Shown here piece by piece: positions 48,762-60,435 of a stretch of 64,000 bases of DNA. The first letter of the stretch is position 1; every line of letters begins with the position of its first letter. Below the pieces are notes generated by a model, which saw only the letters and a program-made list of their open reading frames with translations, searched no databases and was not told where the DNA came from. This DNA comes from Bostrychus sinensis (taxonomy: Eukaryota; Chordata; Actinopteri; Gobiiformes; Eleotridae). The position numbers and the translations under genes were made by a program. Where the stretch lies: contig CM036253.1 in the NCBI GenBank assembly GCA_020698575.1, positions 36,215,219 through 36,279,218 on the forward strand. Reading direction: 5' to 3'.

Positions 48762-51214
48762 GTGACAATGTTGATTTGTTTTGTCTGTAAGGCACAGCAT
48801 AAAAGTTCTCCATTGCTTTTCCAACATTTAAGGCATATTCATGGTTTGTATTTCCACAAAATGTTGCGGTTAATATGTGGGCAACAGGGTTGTAGCTCTA
48901 CTTTTTGTACCTATGCGTGTTTTAAAAAGCATCTTGCCAATTGTCATAAGTTTCATGATTTGACTGAGACTGCAGACAGTGTGGACACTGTGGACCCTGT
49001 GGACACTGTAGTTCAAAATTTTGAGCCGTCAACATCACAAGACGTGCGTTCAGATAGACCAGTAAGTTCTCAGCCTGATCTTCATCTTTTAAACGTGTGG
49101 TTCTGTTGTAGCACAGCTGCAGGCATCTGGTGTTGCTGAGAGCACAGTCCAAGCAATGGTTGAATCCATGGAGGAAGTCGTTAAAGACATTCAAACACAG
49201 GCGAAAGAGGCAATTCTCAATTGTACTTCAAAATTACAAGGCACAGGTTTTCAAAAGCAAGTGGAAGCATGTTTTGATAATTTGGAAAATCCGTTTACAA
49301 ATTGAACACACAAAGAAAACGACAAGTTTTTTGATGAAAAGTGGGAAATAGTGGAGCCTGTTGAGTATGTTCTTGGGGTGCGGTTTGATGTACATAGAGA
49401 CCGAACAACTGGAGTTTATAGTCAAATCCCTGTAACAGATAAATTTGTTTATGTACCCATTTTGGGAACCCTTAAGTCTGTTTAAGAACAGTGAGCTGTG
49501 TGAAAACTTTCTGCAGGCTAAACAACATGAAAAGGGTGTTTATAGAGACATATGTGATGGTTCAGTGTTCCAAAGTAATGCATTATTCTCCCAGGAAAAA
49601 AATGCTCTACAGATTCAACTTTATTATGATGACTTTGAGACTGCAAATCCTTTGGGCTCAAAGAAAAGGATACATAAACTTGGCTGTGTTTACTTTATTT
49701 TGAGGAACCTGCCCCCAAAATGTAATTCTGTATTGACAAATATTCACGTTGTTTCACTTTTTCACTCACAAGACTTAAAAAAAGTATGGATTTGATGAAA
49801 TACTAAAGCCTCTCATTCATGATCTTAAAATTCTAGAAACAGAAGGAATTGATGTTCCTTTTTCGGACACACCATTGTTAGGTTCTGTCATACAGGTCAC
49901 TGGTGATAACCTGGGTTTACATGGACTATTTGGTTTTGTGGAGTCTTTCAGTGCGACCCATTGTTGTAGATTTTGTTTAATCACTAAAGATGAGTTACAG
50001 TCTGTATTTACTGAAGACTACCCTGGCTTAGTTTTTCGTTCATGAGAAATTCATACAGAACATTGTGCAGCTTTAAGGGAAAATCCTTTGTTGGTTTCAA
50101 CTTTTGGTGTTAAAAAGTTTTGCTTGCTCAATTCACTACACTTTTTTCACACCTGTGACAACTATGCTGTTGATATTATGCACGATCTTCTTGAAGGTGT
50201 AGTGTAGTACGAATTGAAACTTGTCTTTCAGTATTTGATTAATCAAAAGCATCTGTCTTTGGAAACATTGCCACAGAGAATTCAGAGTTTCAACTACGGT
50301 TACACGGAGAGAAAAAATCGGCCAAGCGGCATAAAAATGGATGAAGCCAGTAAGGATCTTGAATTAAATGCAATACAGTCATTGTGTCTTGTAAGAAATA
50401 CTCCCCTCATTTTTGGGGATGTAGTGGATAGAAATAATAGTTATTGGAATCTCCTGCTACTATTGATTCAGATTGTGAATATAGTATTTTCACCGGTTTT
50501 AACAAAGGGTATGACCTATTTGAAACGCCTGATTCATGAACACCACAAGTTCAAGTTATTGTTTCCGCAAAAAAGATTGATTCCAAAGCATCATTTTATG
50601 ATACATTATCCTCGGTGTATTCGCAAAATAGGCCCACTCCTTCATGTGTGGTGCATGAGATTCGAAGCCAAACACAACTTTTTTAAAGGTCTATAAAAAA
50701 CTTTAAAAATGTAACAAAATCATTAGTCAAACAACATCAGAGACAGCTAGCTTACCATGGGGAAAATTTCAACTTCGAACGCTTTGAGTTTGGTCCATTG
50801 AAACGTGTTTTCATTAATAGTCTGGAAGGAGGGGATGTTTTGAGTTCTTTTTTTAATGCAAACACGTACTCTGAGGTGTCAACCACAAACTGGCTGAAAA
50901 GCTATGGAACTGAATATCAGACTGGTATGCTTGTGTTCATTAAAACGTGTATGGAAATTCCAACTTTAAAAAGAAACCTTATCATAAATGACAATCGAGC
51001 ATTTCTTTTGACTTGCAAAATGGACACTCTTTATTTTGATGAACACTTCAATGCATACTGTATAGAGGACACAGGAGATTCCTTTTCTGTTCTATCACTT
51101 GGGGATTTGATTTATTACAGACCTTATGACATGCAATTTTCAAATGAAATGGTTGAACATACATTGTGCCACATTGTCATTTTGTTTGACCTGTTGTGGA
51201 ATATGTTAAAATAG
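48762..51214 (+). pseudogene. zinc-finger DDE transposase of the second CACTA-like element, broken
   Basis: Starts with C2H2 fingers (MLICFVCKAQHKS with HLRHIH, and GQQGCSSTFCTY with HLANCH). After a linker, VPILGTLKS and YYDDFETANPLGSKKRIHKL match the first element's VPVLGVLEI and YIDEFEVCNPLGTSKKIHK. Catalytic motifs are VTGDNLGLHG (near 49900), DIMHDLLEGVV (near 50173) and RFEAKHNFFK (near 50672). Breaks include TGA where Arg is expected near 50043, TAG where Gln is expected at 50206 (VQYEL type), further stops and shifts near 49484, 49795 and 50695. The final frame to 51214 is open. It lies 23 bp after the companion gene's stop. Confidence 0.75.
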
Positions 51215-51669
51215 TTGAAATACTCTGCTTTTGCATTGTATGGTGTGCTTGTTCTAATACAAGTTGATTTTGAAACTGGATTGTTTCGTGTTTTATTTTT
51301 GACTATTTAGATTTGTGGGAGGGATCAGGAACTATGGGTTGACATAAAAATAAACACTCTGTAGTGTTATAGAATTACACCTGAATAGTGTTACAACCAG
51401 TACTCTTCACACTATTGCAACTCTGTCATGTGTTAGAAATTCACCATATAGTGTTATTTTTACACTACACACTAGTGTCAAAAAATCAACACACAATGTG
51501 TTCGTTTCAACTCTCGAGAGTGTTGCTGCATCACTCTCCCAGTGTTAAGCATGAAACACTTTGAAAAGTGTAGATTTAACTCGATTGAGTGTGGATCATA
51601 TGACATTCTGAAAGTGTTGAAAATAACACTGTAGGAGTAGATTTAACAGCCAAATTTGCTGTGTGATCT

Positions 51670-51960
51670 GAGCCACAAACTGTCCGACTTCAGTACAGGC
51701 GTATTTCCCCTCCTCTCATTGCGGCCGTGCACTCTCGTTCACAATCCAGGCGAGGCGCAGTTCATCTCGAATGAGCCTAATGCAACAAGTGAACGAGCTA
51801 AAGCAACATGAGTGACCAAAAAGACATATTGCAAAATGGACAATCCTGCTTCAAATAGTCACCAGACAGCAATATAGACAAAACAAAAGTTATGTGCAGT
51901 CTATGCAAAGATGAGTTCAATTACCACTGGAGTAACACAGTTCATAGTATTTACACTGTT
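51670..51960 (+). pseudogene. hAT-like relic with BED-finger remnant
   Basis: ATGAGTGACCAAAAAGACAT at 51809 opens a short frame, and after a stop a second piece reads VMCSLCKDEFNYHWSN, resembling the BED zinc finger of hAT transposases. Sequence before 43820 (tatatcccgacttgctctg onward) may be its other half, separated by the 7.8 kb insertion. Confidence 0.45.
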
Positions 51961-52280
51961 GTGGACCACAACAATTGTTATTAATCGATTAAACTTATTT
52001 TTGTTAAAGTTCTAAAAGAGATTACACATGCTTTTTTTTAGGTAAGTTTTGTGTATTTGTTGGTTGTAACTTATTTAGGCAAACTTTGTCTGAGTTGCAG
52101 GTCTCAAAGAGACTATTAATTTATTTTCTTTGCAAGTTTTGTTTGCATTGCACAAGTTTACAGTAAAGTATGTGAAGGTTAATTCAAAAGAAATGTTCTA
52201 AATTTACAATTTTGTGTTTGTATGTGAATTCATATGATTAATCGTGATTAATTTATTTCATTTTTTTCCCCGGCCCTACT

Positions 52281-52337
52281 ATATCTATCTATCTATCTAT
52301 ATCTATATCTATATCTATATCTATATCTATATATATA
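52281..52337 (+). repeat. (TATC)/(TATATC)n microsatellite
   Basis: Uninterrupted ATCT and TATATC units directly in front of the R4/Dong-type LINE. The open frame starting inside it is an artefact of the repeat. Confidence 0.9.
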
Positions 52338-55300
52338 TGAGCGGCTGGGTAGCTCAGTGGGCTACTGGAACAAGACGGAAATGGACGAGATGCGAGAACA
52401 AGGCTCTGTTGGAATGCTACTACTCCAGTAACCCTAGTCAGAGGGGTTACATGAAGAGAATGTGGGAAATATGGCAACTTCGAAACCCACAATCAACACT
52501 CACTGCTAAACAACTAGTAGCTCAGTGTTCCAACATCCACAAGCGGCACCTGCTTTCACAACTTGAGATTGACGAGATACAACACATATGCTACGGCACG
52601 GGGGAGCCAGGACACAAGGTCAGAGGGGAGTTAACACCAACTCCCCATCCAGAGTTTGGGTACGAAGCCCCAATAAGCACCATCATGCTGAGCGAGGCAG
52701 CAACTGACCTGAGAGATAAGATCATGGCTAAAATGCAGACCAGGCAACCCCGACACCAGTTACAGAGGCTGAGTAAAGTACCTTCAGAAAGTCTCCTGGA
52801 AGATGTGAATGCAGCTTTGGGAACAATACCTACAATGACCATCACTGAAACCAATGAGCTGATATACACTTCAGCAGCAGTGATCCTTGGGGAGCTTGGC
52901 TATCAACCAAAGAGCAACCATAAAGATCCATATCCACCATGGAAAAGAAGGTTAGAGGCTAAAATCAAGGTAACTCGGAGAGAAGTGAGCCAACTGTCAG
53001 AGGTCCAGAAAGGTGCAATGAAACAACAAGCACCCAAGAGGTACAGCAAGATGTCCATACCTGAAGCATTGGAAACTGCCAAGCAAAGACTCCAAGCCTT
53101 GGCCACCCGACTAAAGAGGTACACGAGAGAAATCGAAGCAAGGCGAATAAACCGGCTGTTCTCAACTCAACCAGCTACAGTGTACTCTCAGTGGCAGGGT
53201 AATAACAACAGAGCAGACCCACCAAGGCTGGAGACTGAACAATACTGGAAAGGCATATGGGAGAAGGAGGCGTCACACAACAACAGTGCACAGTGGCTGG
53301 AGGATCTAAGAGCAGACCACAGCAACCTCCCTGAACAAGAACCAGTAACCATCACAGTGGCAGACATCCAAGAAAGAGTCTCAGGTATGAAAAACTGGAC
53401 AGCACCAGGGCCTGACATGATCCACACCTACTGGCTGAAAAAGCTAACTTCAATCCATGAGCGCCTGGCAGCACAAATGAACCAGCTGCTAAAGGAAGGG
53501 ACCCACCCTGAATGGCTAACTGAAGGCCGGACAATCCTGATCCTGAAGGATCCCCTGAAGGGACCAGCCCCATCCAACTATCGACCAATAACCTGTCTCC
53601 CCACCACATGGAAGCTCATGTCAGGCATCATAGCAACTAAGATAAGTGGGCACATGGATCAATACATGAGCACAGCACAGAAGGGCATTGGTAAAGACAC
53701 CAGAGGAGCTAAACACCAGCTGCTCGTAGATAGAACAGTGGCTCAGGATTGCAAAGCCAGACACACTAATCTGTGCACCGCCTGGATTGATTACAAGAAA
53801 GCCTATGACTCAATGCCACACACATGGATCATGGAATGCTTGCAGATGTATAACATCAACAGGACTCTAAGAGCCTTCATTGCAAACTCGATGAGGCAGT
53901 GGAAGACCACCCTTGAGGCCAACTGCAAGCCAATTGCACAACTGTCCATCAAATGTGGGATATACCAAGGAGATGCTCTGTCCCCGCTGCTGTTCTGCAT
54001 AGGTCTGAACCCCCTCAGCCAGATAATCACCAAGACTGGCTATGGGTACCGACTCAGGAACGGGGCCACCATCAGTCACCTCCTCTACATGGATGATATC
54101 AAGCTGTACGCCAAGAGCGAGAGAGACATTGACTCACTGATCCACACAACCAGGATCTACAGCAATGACATCGGAATGTCATTCGGACTTGAGAAGTGTG
54201 GGCGGATGGTGACAAAGAGAGGGAAGGTAGTCCATACAGTAGGGGTCCCACTCCCAGACGGCAGAATAGCAGACATTGAGGACAGCTACAAGTACCTTGG
54301 AATCCAACAAGCAAATGGCAACCTGGACCAGGCCACAAGAAAAGCAGCCACAGCCAAATACCTCCAACGAGTAAGGCAAGTCCTAAGGAGTCAGCTCAAT
54401 GGCAAGAACAAAGTCCGGGCAATCAACAGCTATGCCCTGCCGGTCATCAGATACCCTGCGGGAATAATAAGCTGGCCAAAGGAAGAGATTCAGACCACAG
54501 ATGTGAAAACACGAAAGCTCCTTACCATGCATGGAGGGTTCCACCCCAAATCCAGCACCCTGAGACTGTACACTAAGCGCAAGGAAGGAGGCAGAGGACT
54601 AGTGAGTGTCAGAACCACTGTCCAGGATGAAACATCCAAGATCCTTGACTACATCAGGAAGATGGCCTCAGCAGATGAAGTTCTCAGTGAATGTCTCAGG
54701 CAGTGGAAAACAGAGGACGAGGTGCTGGAGGAACCATCATGGGAGGAAAAGCCCCTACATGGGATGTACCATCGACAGATAACTGAAGTGGCTGATATCC
54801 AGAAATCCTACCAATGGCTAGAAAGGGCTGGACTGAAGGACAGCACAGAGGCACTGATCATGGCTGCACAGGAGCAGGCCTTGAGCACCAGAGCAATAGA
54901 GGCCCAGATCTACCGTACAAGACAAGACCCCAGGTGCAGACTGTGCAAAGAGGCCCCTGAGACAATCTAGCACATAACTGCAGGATGTAAGATGCTGGCA
55001 GGGAAAGCATACATGGAGCGTCATAACCAAGTGGCTGGTATAGTGTACAGGAACATCTGTGCAGAGTACAGTCTGGAAGTCCCGAGGTCAAGATGGGAAA
55101 CACCTCCAAATGTGATAGAGAATGACCGAGCTAAGATCCTGTGGGACTTCCAGATCCAGAAAGACAAAATGGTTGTGGCGAACCAACCGGACATTGTGGT
55201 GATGGACAAACAGCAGAGAAAAGCCGTTGTGGTTGACATCGCAATACCAAGCGATTGTAACATCAGGAAAAAGGAACACGAGAAACTGGTGAAGTACCAA

Positions 55301-55565
55301 GGCCTCAAAGAAGAACTTGAAAAGGCCTGGAAAGTGAAGGCAACAGTGGTGCCCGTGGTCATCGGAGCACTCGGGGTAGTAACCCCCAAACTGGAAGAGT
55401 GGCTACAGCAGATCCCAGGAAAAACATCAGACATCTCAGTCCAGAAGAGCGCAGTCCTAGGAACAGCAAAGATACTGCGCAGAACCCTCAAGCTCCCAGG
55501 CCTCTGGTAGAGGACCCGAGCTTGGATGGATGAAACCGCCCACGGAGGGCGAGAGGACATTTTTT
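52338..55565 (+). mobile_element. R4/Dong-type LINE, nearly full length coding region
   Basis: The element follows a TATATC microsatellite. It begins GAGCGGCTGGGTAGCTCAGTGG, which resembles the first part of a tRNA (box A). It ends after the stop with GAGGACCCGAGCTTGG and GCCCACGGAGGGCGAGAGGAC. It contains a single RT/endonuclease gene (next entry). Confidence 0.82.
52362..55510 (+). pseudogene. reverse transcriptase/REL-endonuclease of R4/Dong-type LINE, one stop codon
   Basis: One frame runs from about 52362 (NKALLECYYSSNPSQRGYM) to TAG at 55508-55510, interrupted only by a TAG at 54968 where Gln (CAG) is expected. RT motifs: NWTAPGPDMIHTYWLKKL, APSNYRPITCLPTTWKL, AWIDYKKAYDSMPH, CGIYQGDALSPLLF and the catalytic HLLYMDDIKLYA near 54085. 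The C-terminus has the zinc knuckle CRLCKEAPETI-stop-HITAGC and the restriction-like nuclease part QPDIVVMDK with VVVDIAIPSD, as in R2/R4-type elements. It ends KILRRTLKLPGLW. The N-terminal start is uncertain because the upstream frame is microsatellite. With one stop, the copy looks young. The nuclease is beyond the stop, so target nicking would be lost. Confidence 0.88.
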
Positions 55566-55751
55566 TCAGAGACAGTAACACATATCTTGGATTTTTACAT
55601 ATAACCTGTGTAGTTTGGAACATATACACCTTGTATTATTTTTTTTAAATAATAATATGCCTGCTACTGAACAGGTTAAATTCAATTTATATCATTCAGT
55701 TAATTGACCAGTTTTCTTCTTAATTCATCCTTTATGTAGGACCATGATGCT

Positions 55752-56606
55752 CAGTGTTGAGCATGAACGAGTTCAAATGAACGCGCTCACTGAACACGTT
55801 AATTTTTCTGTGAACTTTGAACTGAACGCCACACATTTGCAAATCAAGAACTTGAACGTGAATTTGTTCAGATTATGTGAGATGAACGACGTACGTCACT
55901 GTTGGGGTTCAGTTAAACGTCGGAAATTGTTTTCACCTGAGTCGAGTGACGAGGTCTGCTTGCACTTTTTAAACAGCGCTGTCACTCACTGCCCATGGGC
56001 TCCACTCCAAAACTGCACCGCTTCACCAGAGAGCGCTTGTGTGTGCAATGCATCTTGGGTAACGTAGTGTGAAGCCAAAGATAGTCGAATCTAATATCTT
56101 TGGCTTCACACTACGTTACCCATGATGCACTGCACAAGCAAGCATTACAATGAGCGTAGCCTTCATAGCAACACCGGAGCAGGCAGCAGCAGTCAGTCTG
56201 ACAATGGCAGTGCAAGTGAAGGCACAGAGAACACGGATGATGCTGGCTCTAACTATGATCATTTACAGACATTGTACACATTGTCACACAAAGATTCTGA
56301 CGGAAAAAAACTTACCTTTCTGTGCAAGCTTATATATGCAAAAACGTCCATTTTGTGTGATAGAATTTAAGATCTACAGTGAACAGTTTTAGGCTAGAAG
56401 GTAGGTACATGTATAGTGATAGAAGTCATAGTTTGAAAAACAAGTTCAGCCTTTCATTTATATATCTCACCTAAAAATAAAATGAACTGAACTTTGAACT
56501 AGTTTAAAATTAAAATTGTGAACTATGAACGTGAACAGTTCACTTTGAACATGTGTGAACTGAACTTTGAACAAGTTCATGAAAAGTGTGAACTTGCACA
56601 ACACTG
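55752..56606. mobile_element. hAT non-autonomous element with perfect 8-bp target duplication
   Basis: Ends CAGTGTTGAGCATGAACG and CAAGTTC...CAACACTG are inverted, with GTTCA/TGAAC-rich subterminal repeats on both sides. The flanks repeat ATGATGCT exactly (55744-55751 and 56607-56614), the 8-bp duplication expected for hAT. Length 855 bp. No transposase. The interior holds a long hairpin. Confidence 0.88.
56057..56121. repeat. perfect 27-bp inverted repeat (hairpin) inside the hAT element
   Basis: GGGTAACGTAGTGTGAAGCC plus AAAGATA at 56057-56083 pairs with 56095-56121 across an 11-nt loop. With one mismatch the arms extend outward through TGCAT. Confidence 0.9.
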
Positions 56607-56619
56607 ATGATGCTATACA

Positions 56620-58780
56620 CATCAAACTCCGTTGCATCTCTTCTATAGGATAAGATGCTCTCTTCCTGATACAGCACAGCTCACTCATTTCCATACCCGA
56701 TTTATGGCAACAGGTGCTCAGAAGCTGCTGTAGAACAGAATAACCTACTGTACACATGCAGGAGGCTCTGGACCAGGACCAGGAGCAGCTGCTGTTACAC
56801 TGCACACAGACGCCCTCGTGGGCTTTATTTGTTTAACCCCATGAGTTGCTACCCTGGTAGAGCTAGTCTTCCTGGAGTCCATCACATAATAAAATAAAAG
56901 TATATTATCCAAAATTCAACAATACATACAAGAGATGAATAAAATATATGAGTGGTACAAAAGAGAGACACTGGTGCCTAAAGAAATTTGGAAAATACTG
57001 GAGTTTGTTGGCAGTTGAACGTCACTGTCAGTATTAATATGCCCTTACTCTACATTCATATTTTTTCATTATATTACTTGTGAAAGAAGAGAAGGAATGG
57101 TCCGTGTGACGGTTTGACATACAGTATATTTTCAGTGTTTTGGCGCTCTCCAGTGGACAAAAATTTTGTTACACTTAAGCCTTGAATTTGTGCACAAAAG
57201 CAACATTATCTAAAATGACTTATTTGTGTCAACAGTGACCAAATAAGACACTGAGGACTCTGTGTGCAGCTTTAGTTGTATTCAAAGGGGTGTTAAAGGA
57301 TTTAATACGCTTATTTTGTGTTATTACAGGGCCTTGGGTGTGTCCAACTATGGAAGCTCCAATGGCACCATTTCTGTCTATGACAGATATGCTGGCTGTA
57401 CCTAGGGCCTGCTCCTTCTTATTGGTACAGGTATACTCCTCCATAATGGGAATTTTGGCTTTATTTAGTGATCCAAAACCTTTGCCCAGTAGACCAAGGA
57501 GAACCGGCTCTTTTGGTCCCCAACGCCCAGAGGCTCATCATTTTATTATTTATAGCTTAAATAACTCAGACATGTTTGCGCTGTTTGGACTCATGATGTG
57601 TGTCTGTAGGTATTCACACTGACACATCACTCTAGAAGACATATTACTTTTGTTGTGGTTTGGACTAAAACTAAAAGTCTCTCCTCCTGTATCTCTCATG
57701 TCAATGTCTGTCCTAAGATATTTGAGGAAAACTTTTTGGTCTTTTTTTTTTTTTTAAGTAAAATACATTTTTAGATTTATCCAAGGCACTTGCAGGTTTA
57801 ACTGATTTGCACAGTGGATTGTAATCACACCACTCATTAGTGCAGTGCACATATTTAATGCTGTATAGATACCCTTACATATTTCTTGCACCTGTGTAGA
57901 ACATGTAGCCTAGTTCATCTTTATAAGTGTCAAGCTAGAACCAACTTGCAGTCCATAGCCTACACAAATGTGGGTGTACATTAGAGCGTAAAACACTTCA
58001 GTCCTGTTATTTGTTGGACTCTCAGATTGTGTTTTGTGTTGCATCTCTGTAGGAAAGTTGCAGTAAGAGCTGGCAAACAGCGTTGCTCTCGCTGTCAGTG
58101 CGTTTTATGCTCACGCAAAATTCTCATTTACATATCAGATTTGCGGCAGCAGTTACTTGCGCAGTTTCTCTTCGTATATCACACGCTATACTACACGCAA
58201 TACTTTATAATCATTCCCCAAATGTGTAATTATCCAGCCTATTCCAATTATACAAAGAACCACTCTTAGAAACGTCCATGGGTTTGTAAAGACATGGCTT
58301 TGCAGTGTAAAAACCCTTTTATCTAATGATTTTGTACCTTTTGCATAAACATACGCAGGGCTTGACATTTACTTTTTTGTTCACTGGCCACTGCAAGCCT
58401 TTTTCAAAAGTTACCATCCGATTAGTGTTTTGCAGCCACAGTTTGTTTTTATTAGTTATTATATGCACAGGGATTTATCATATATTTTAATTTGCTATCT
58501 TTGTGCATGTTGTATCTTTTAAAACATGTTATTTTTATAAAATTAATATTTTTCTATCTTTAATCATGATAAATGACAAAATACTTAATTAGCTGTACAG
58601 TACACTGCAGCAGAGCAACAAAGATGCAGGAAAACTCTAAAGTTAGGCTAGATGTGCACAAAATTCAACTGGCCAAAGTGACAAGTGGGATTAAATATGT
58701 TGCTAGCCATAAATGGCTGATTGGTTAGTGTTAATGTCAAGCCCTGGACATAGATGTAGTGCAGTATTCAGTTCTAACTG
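56620..58780. other. no gene found
   Basis: Mostly AT-rich sequence. The + strand frame at 57290-57622 (GPWVCPTMEAPMAPFL) has no domain I know. 58060-58270 is richer in CpG (GCTCTCGCTGTCAGTGCG) and may be transposon-derived. Confidence 0.45.
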
Positions 58781-58789
58781 TGTAATACC

Positions 58790-59235
58790 TCAGGACGGCA
58801 GAAGAATTGGAACCAAGGACTGTTCTGCTGAAGCGGAGGCACGAGCGGCAACTCTGTCCCTTGTTTGGTTGCCGGGCCTTTTCTGGACTCTAACGGGAGG
58901 AGCCATTTGGGGATCTACTGCCTTTACATCCTCCAGAGCCACTTCGTCCAGTGCATCATTCACCCTTAGACAAATATTGTGTAATATAATACACAACAGA
59001 TGGTGACCACCTGGGGGAAAGATAGGACTCACTTCCAGGGGGTATGGCCAAGCTTTGATCAACAGGGGCCATGGCCACCCCAAGCCACCACGTGGCTATG
59101 CCACAGCCTCTAGAGCTTTGGAAACTGTTGCACACCAGCGGACCTTCATCATGCCAAACGCCCACTCTACCACAGGCCGAGCTCTGGCATGTTGGCTGTT
59201 GTATTGCTTCTGAATTCTATTCTGCAGAAGTTTTT
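58790..59235 (-). pseudogene. Harbinger (HARBI1-like) transposase C-terminal relic
   Basis: The minus strand reads QKQYNSQHARARPVVEW and AFGMMKVRW, corresponding to the region around the catalytic Glu of PIF/Harbinger transposases, then, after frame changes, LCIILHNICLRVNDALDE, matching the conserved LHN-C motif near the C-terminus. Several stops. A run of about 20 T follows on the + strand. Confidence 0.65.
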
Positions 59236-59299
59236 TTTTTTTTTTTTTTATGGTATAATGATAATTATTGGCGTCCCAGGGCAAGGATAGTCTCTATCC

Positions 59300-60430
59300 A
59301 TCAATAACTAATAGCTAGGTGGAGGATAGAGAGCCCAAGTTCAGATGTGTCTGTTTTGGAGGACCCTTGAGTCATACTGAGTCCGAATAGCCCACAGACA
59401 CATCAAGGAAGCGAGCCCTAGCATCACATACAGCCTACATTTGTATGGAGGGAGGAGGGTTTATTATTGATATAATATAATATATAATAATATATATAAT
59501 GACAACCCATGGACTAGACTGTACAGGAACATAAGCATCATTTATAGCCTACAATATCATGTTGTCTTTGCCTATTACTTAATAATAGGCCTACTTGTGA
59601 CAGAGTATCCTTATGCATTACTATAATAATAATGAAAAAAATACACAAACCAGTTACCAGTCTATTAATACCATAAGGTAGTTGGGGTAGTGCATCTGAA
59701 AGGCTGCCTCTTTAATACACAGGCACTAATAAAGGGAACTCCGGTCAGCTATGAGTGTACTTCACAGAGAGTGCAGTAGAAGTGCATAAGGGCAAGGGAG
59801 TAGGCCCAGTAACAGAGTGTTGGTCTTGGTGAATAGTTTATGAGGGACTACAAGTCTACAGATACCATCCTGACGTAGCTGTTTGCCTGCTCCAGGTGTG
59901 AACATGAAGTGCTGTTGAGACTGCATCCTCTGTGGAGCGTTTGCACAATACACAATGGATGGATGGATGAATGGCTTTTATATGTGTCTCTCAAAGGGAG
60001 CTGGCAGCTGTTTTTGTTTTTGGCCACAGGTGTCTGATGGTTGATGATTTAAAGCATGTCGGTACAACAGCCTGGTTAAGTGAGACATTGAACAGACTTT
60101 AGCACCAAGCAGGCACTCTGTCAGTCATTTTTCCCATTGACCCTCTTGAGCACTGCCCTTACTTGGGGTGAATCCTCTAGATGTGCCTCCTCAAAGCCTA
60201 AACTCCTCAATTCCTTAGCTGTCAATCACTGTGCGCCATCTTAAGTGGTGTCCCAACAGGCTTATGCTGTTAAAAGAAAGCAAGGAGACAGATGAGGAAG
60301 CATAAGCGAGGATACAGAGCTTTCTATGCCTCTGGAGCAGCATCTGTCTCATTTTTAAAAAATGGTGGAAAATACGTACAAGTGTGAGTAGTAGTTACTG
60401 ATTAGTTATTAGTTATTAGTTATTTAAAAT
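59300..60430. other. no gene found
   Basis: AT-rich with a (TATAA)-type patch near 59470-59500. No frame or family recognised. Confidence 0.45.
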
Positions 60431-60435
60431 GCAAT

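Larger units (their letters stand above)
43820..51663 (+). mobile_element. second CACTA/EnSpm-like transposon (7.8 kb, tentative family)
   Basis: The ends CACAGCAAAT at 43820 and ATTTGCTGTG at 51663 are perfect 10-bp inverted repeats. A TG dinucleotide sits on both flanks, too short to prove a duplication. Subterminal regions are full of AGTGTT/AACACT motifs (43837-44000 and 51355-51640), likely transposase-binding sites. It encodes a companion protein (45664-48739) followed by a zinc-finger DDE transposase (48762-51214), the reverse of the gene order in the 5132-18212 element. It is inserted within an older hAT-like relic. Confidence 0.7.

Noticed and set aside
7216..51214. Domesticated (host-adopted) transposase
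   Set aside because: Both transposases carry several stops and shifts and sit between recognisable transposon ends, so there is no sign of preserved host function.
52244..52340. N-terminal extension of the LINE protein through the microsatellite
   Set aside because: The frame is open only because TATATC repeats lack stops. The element starts after them.
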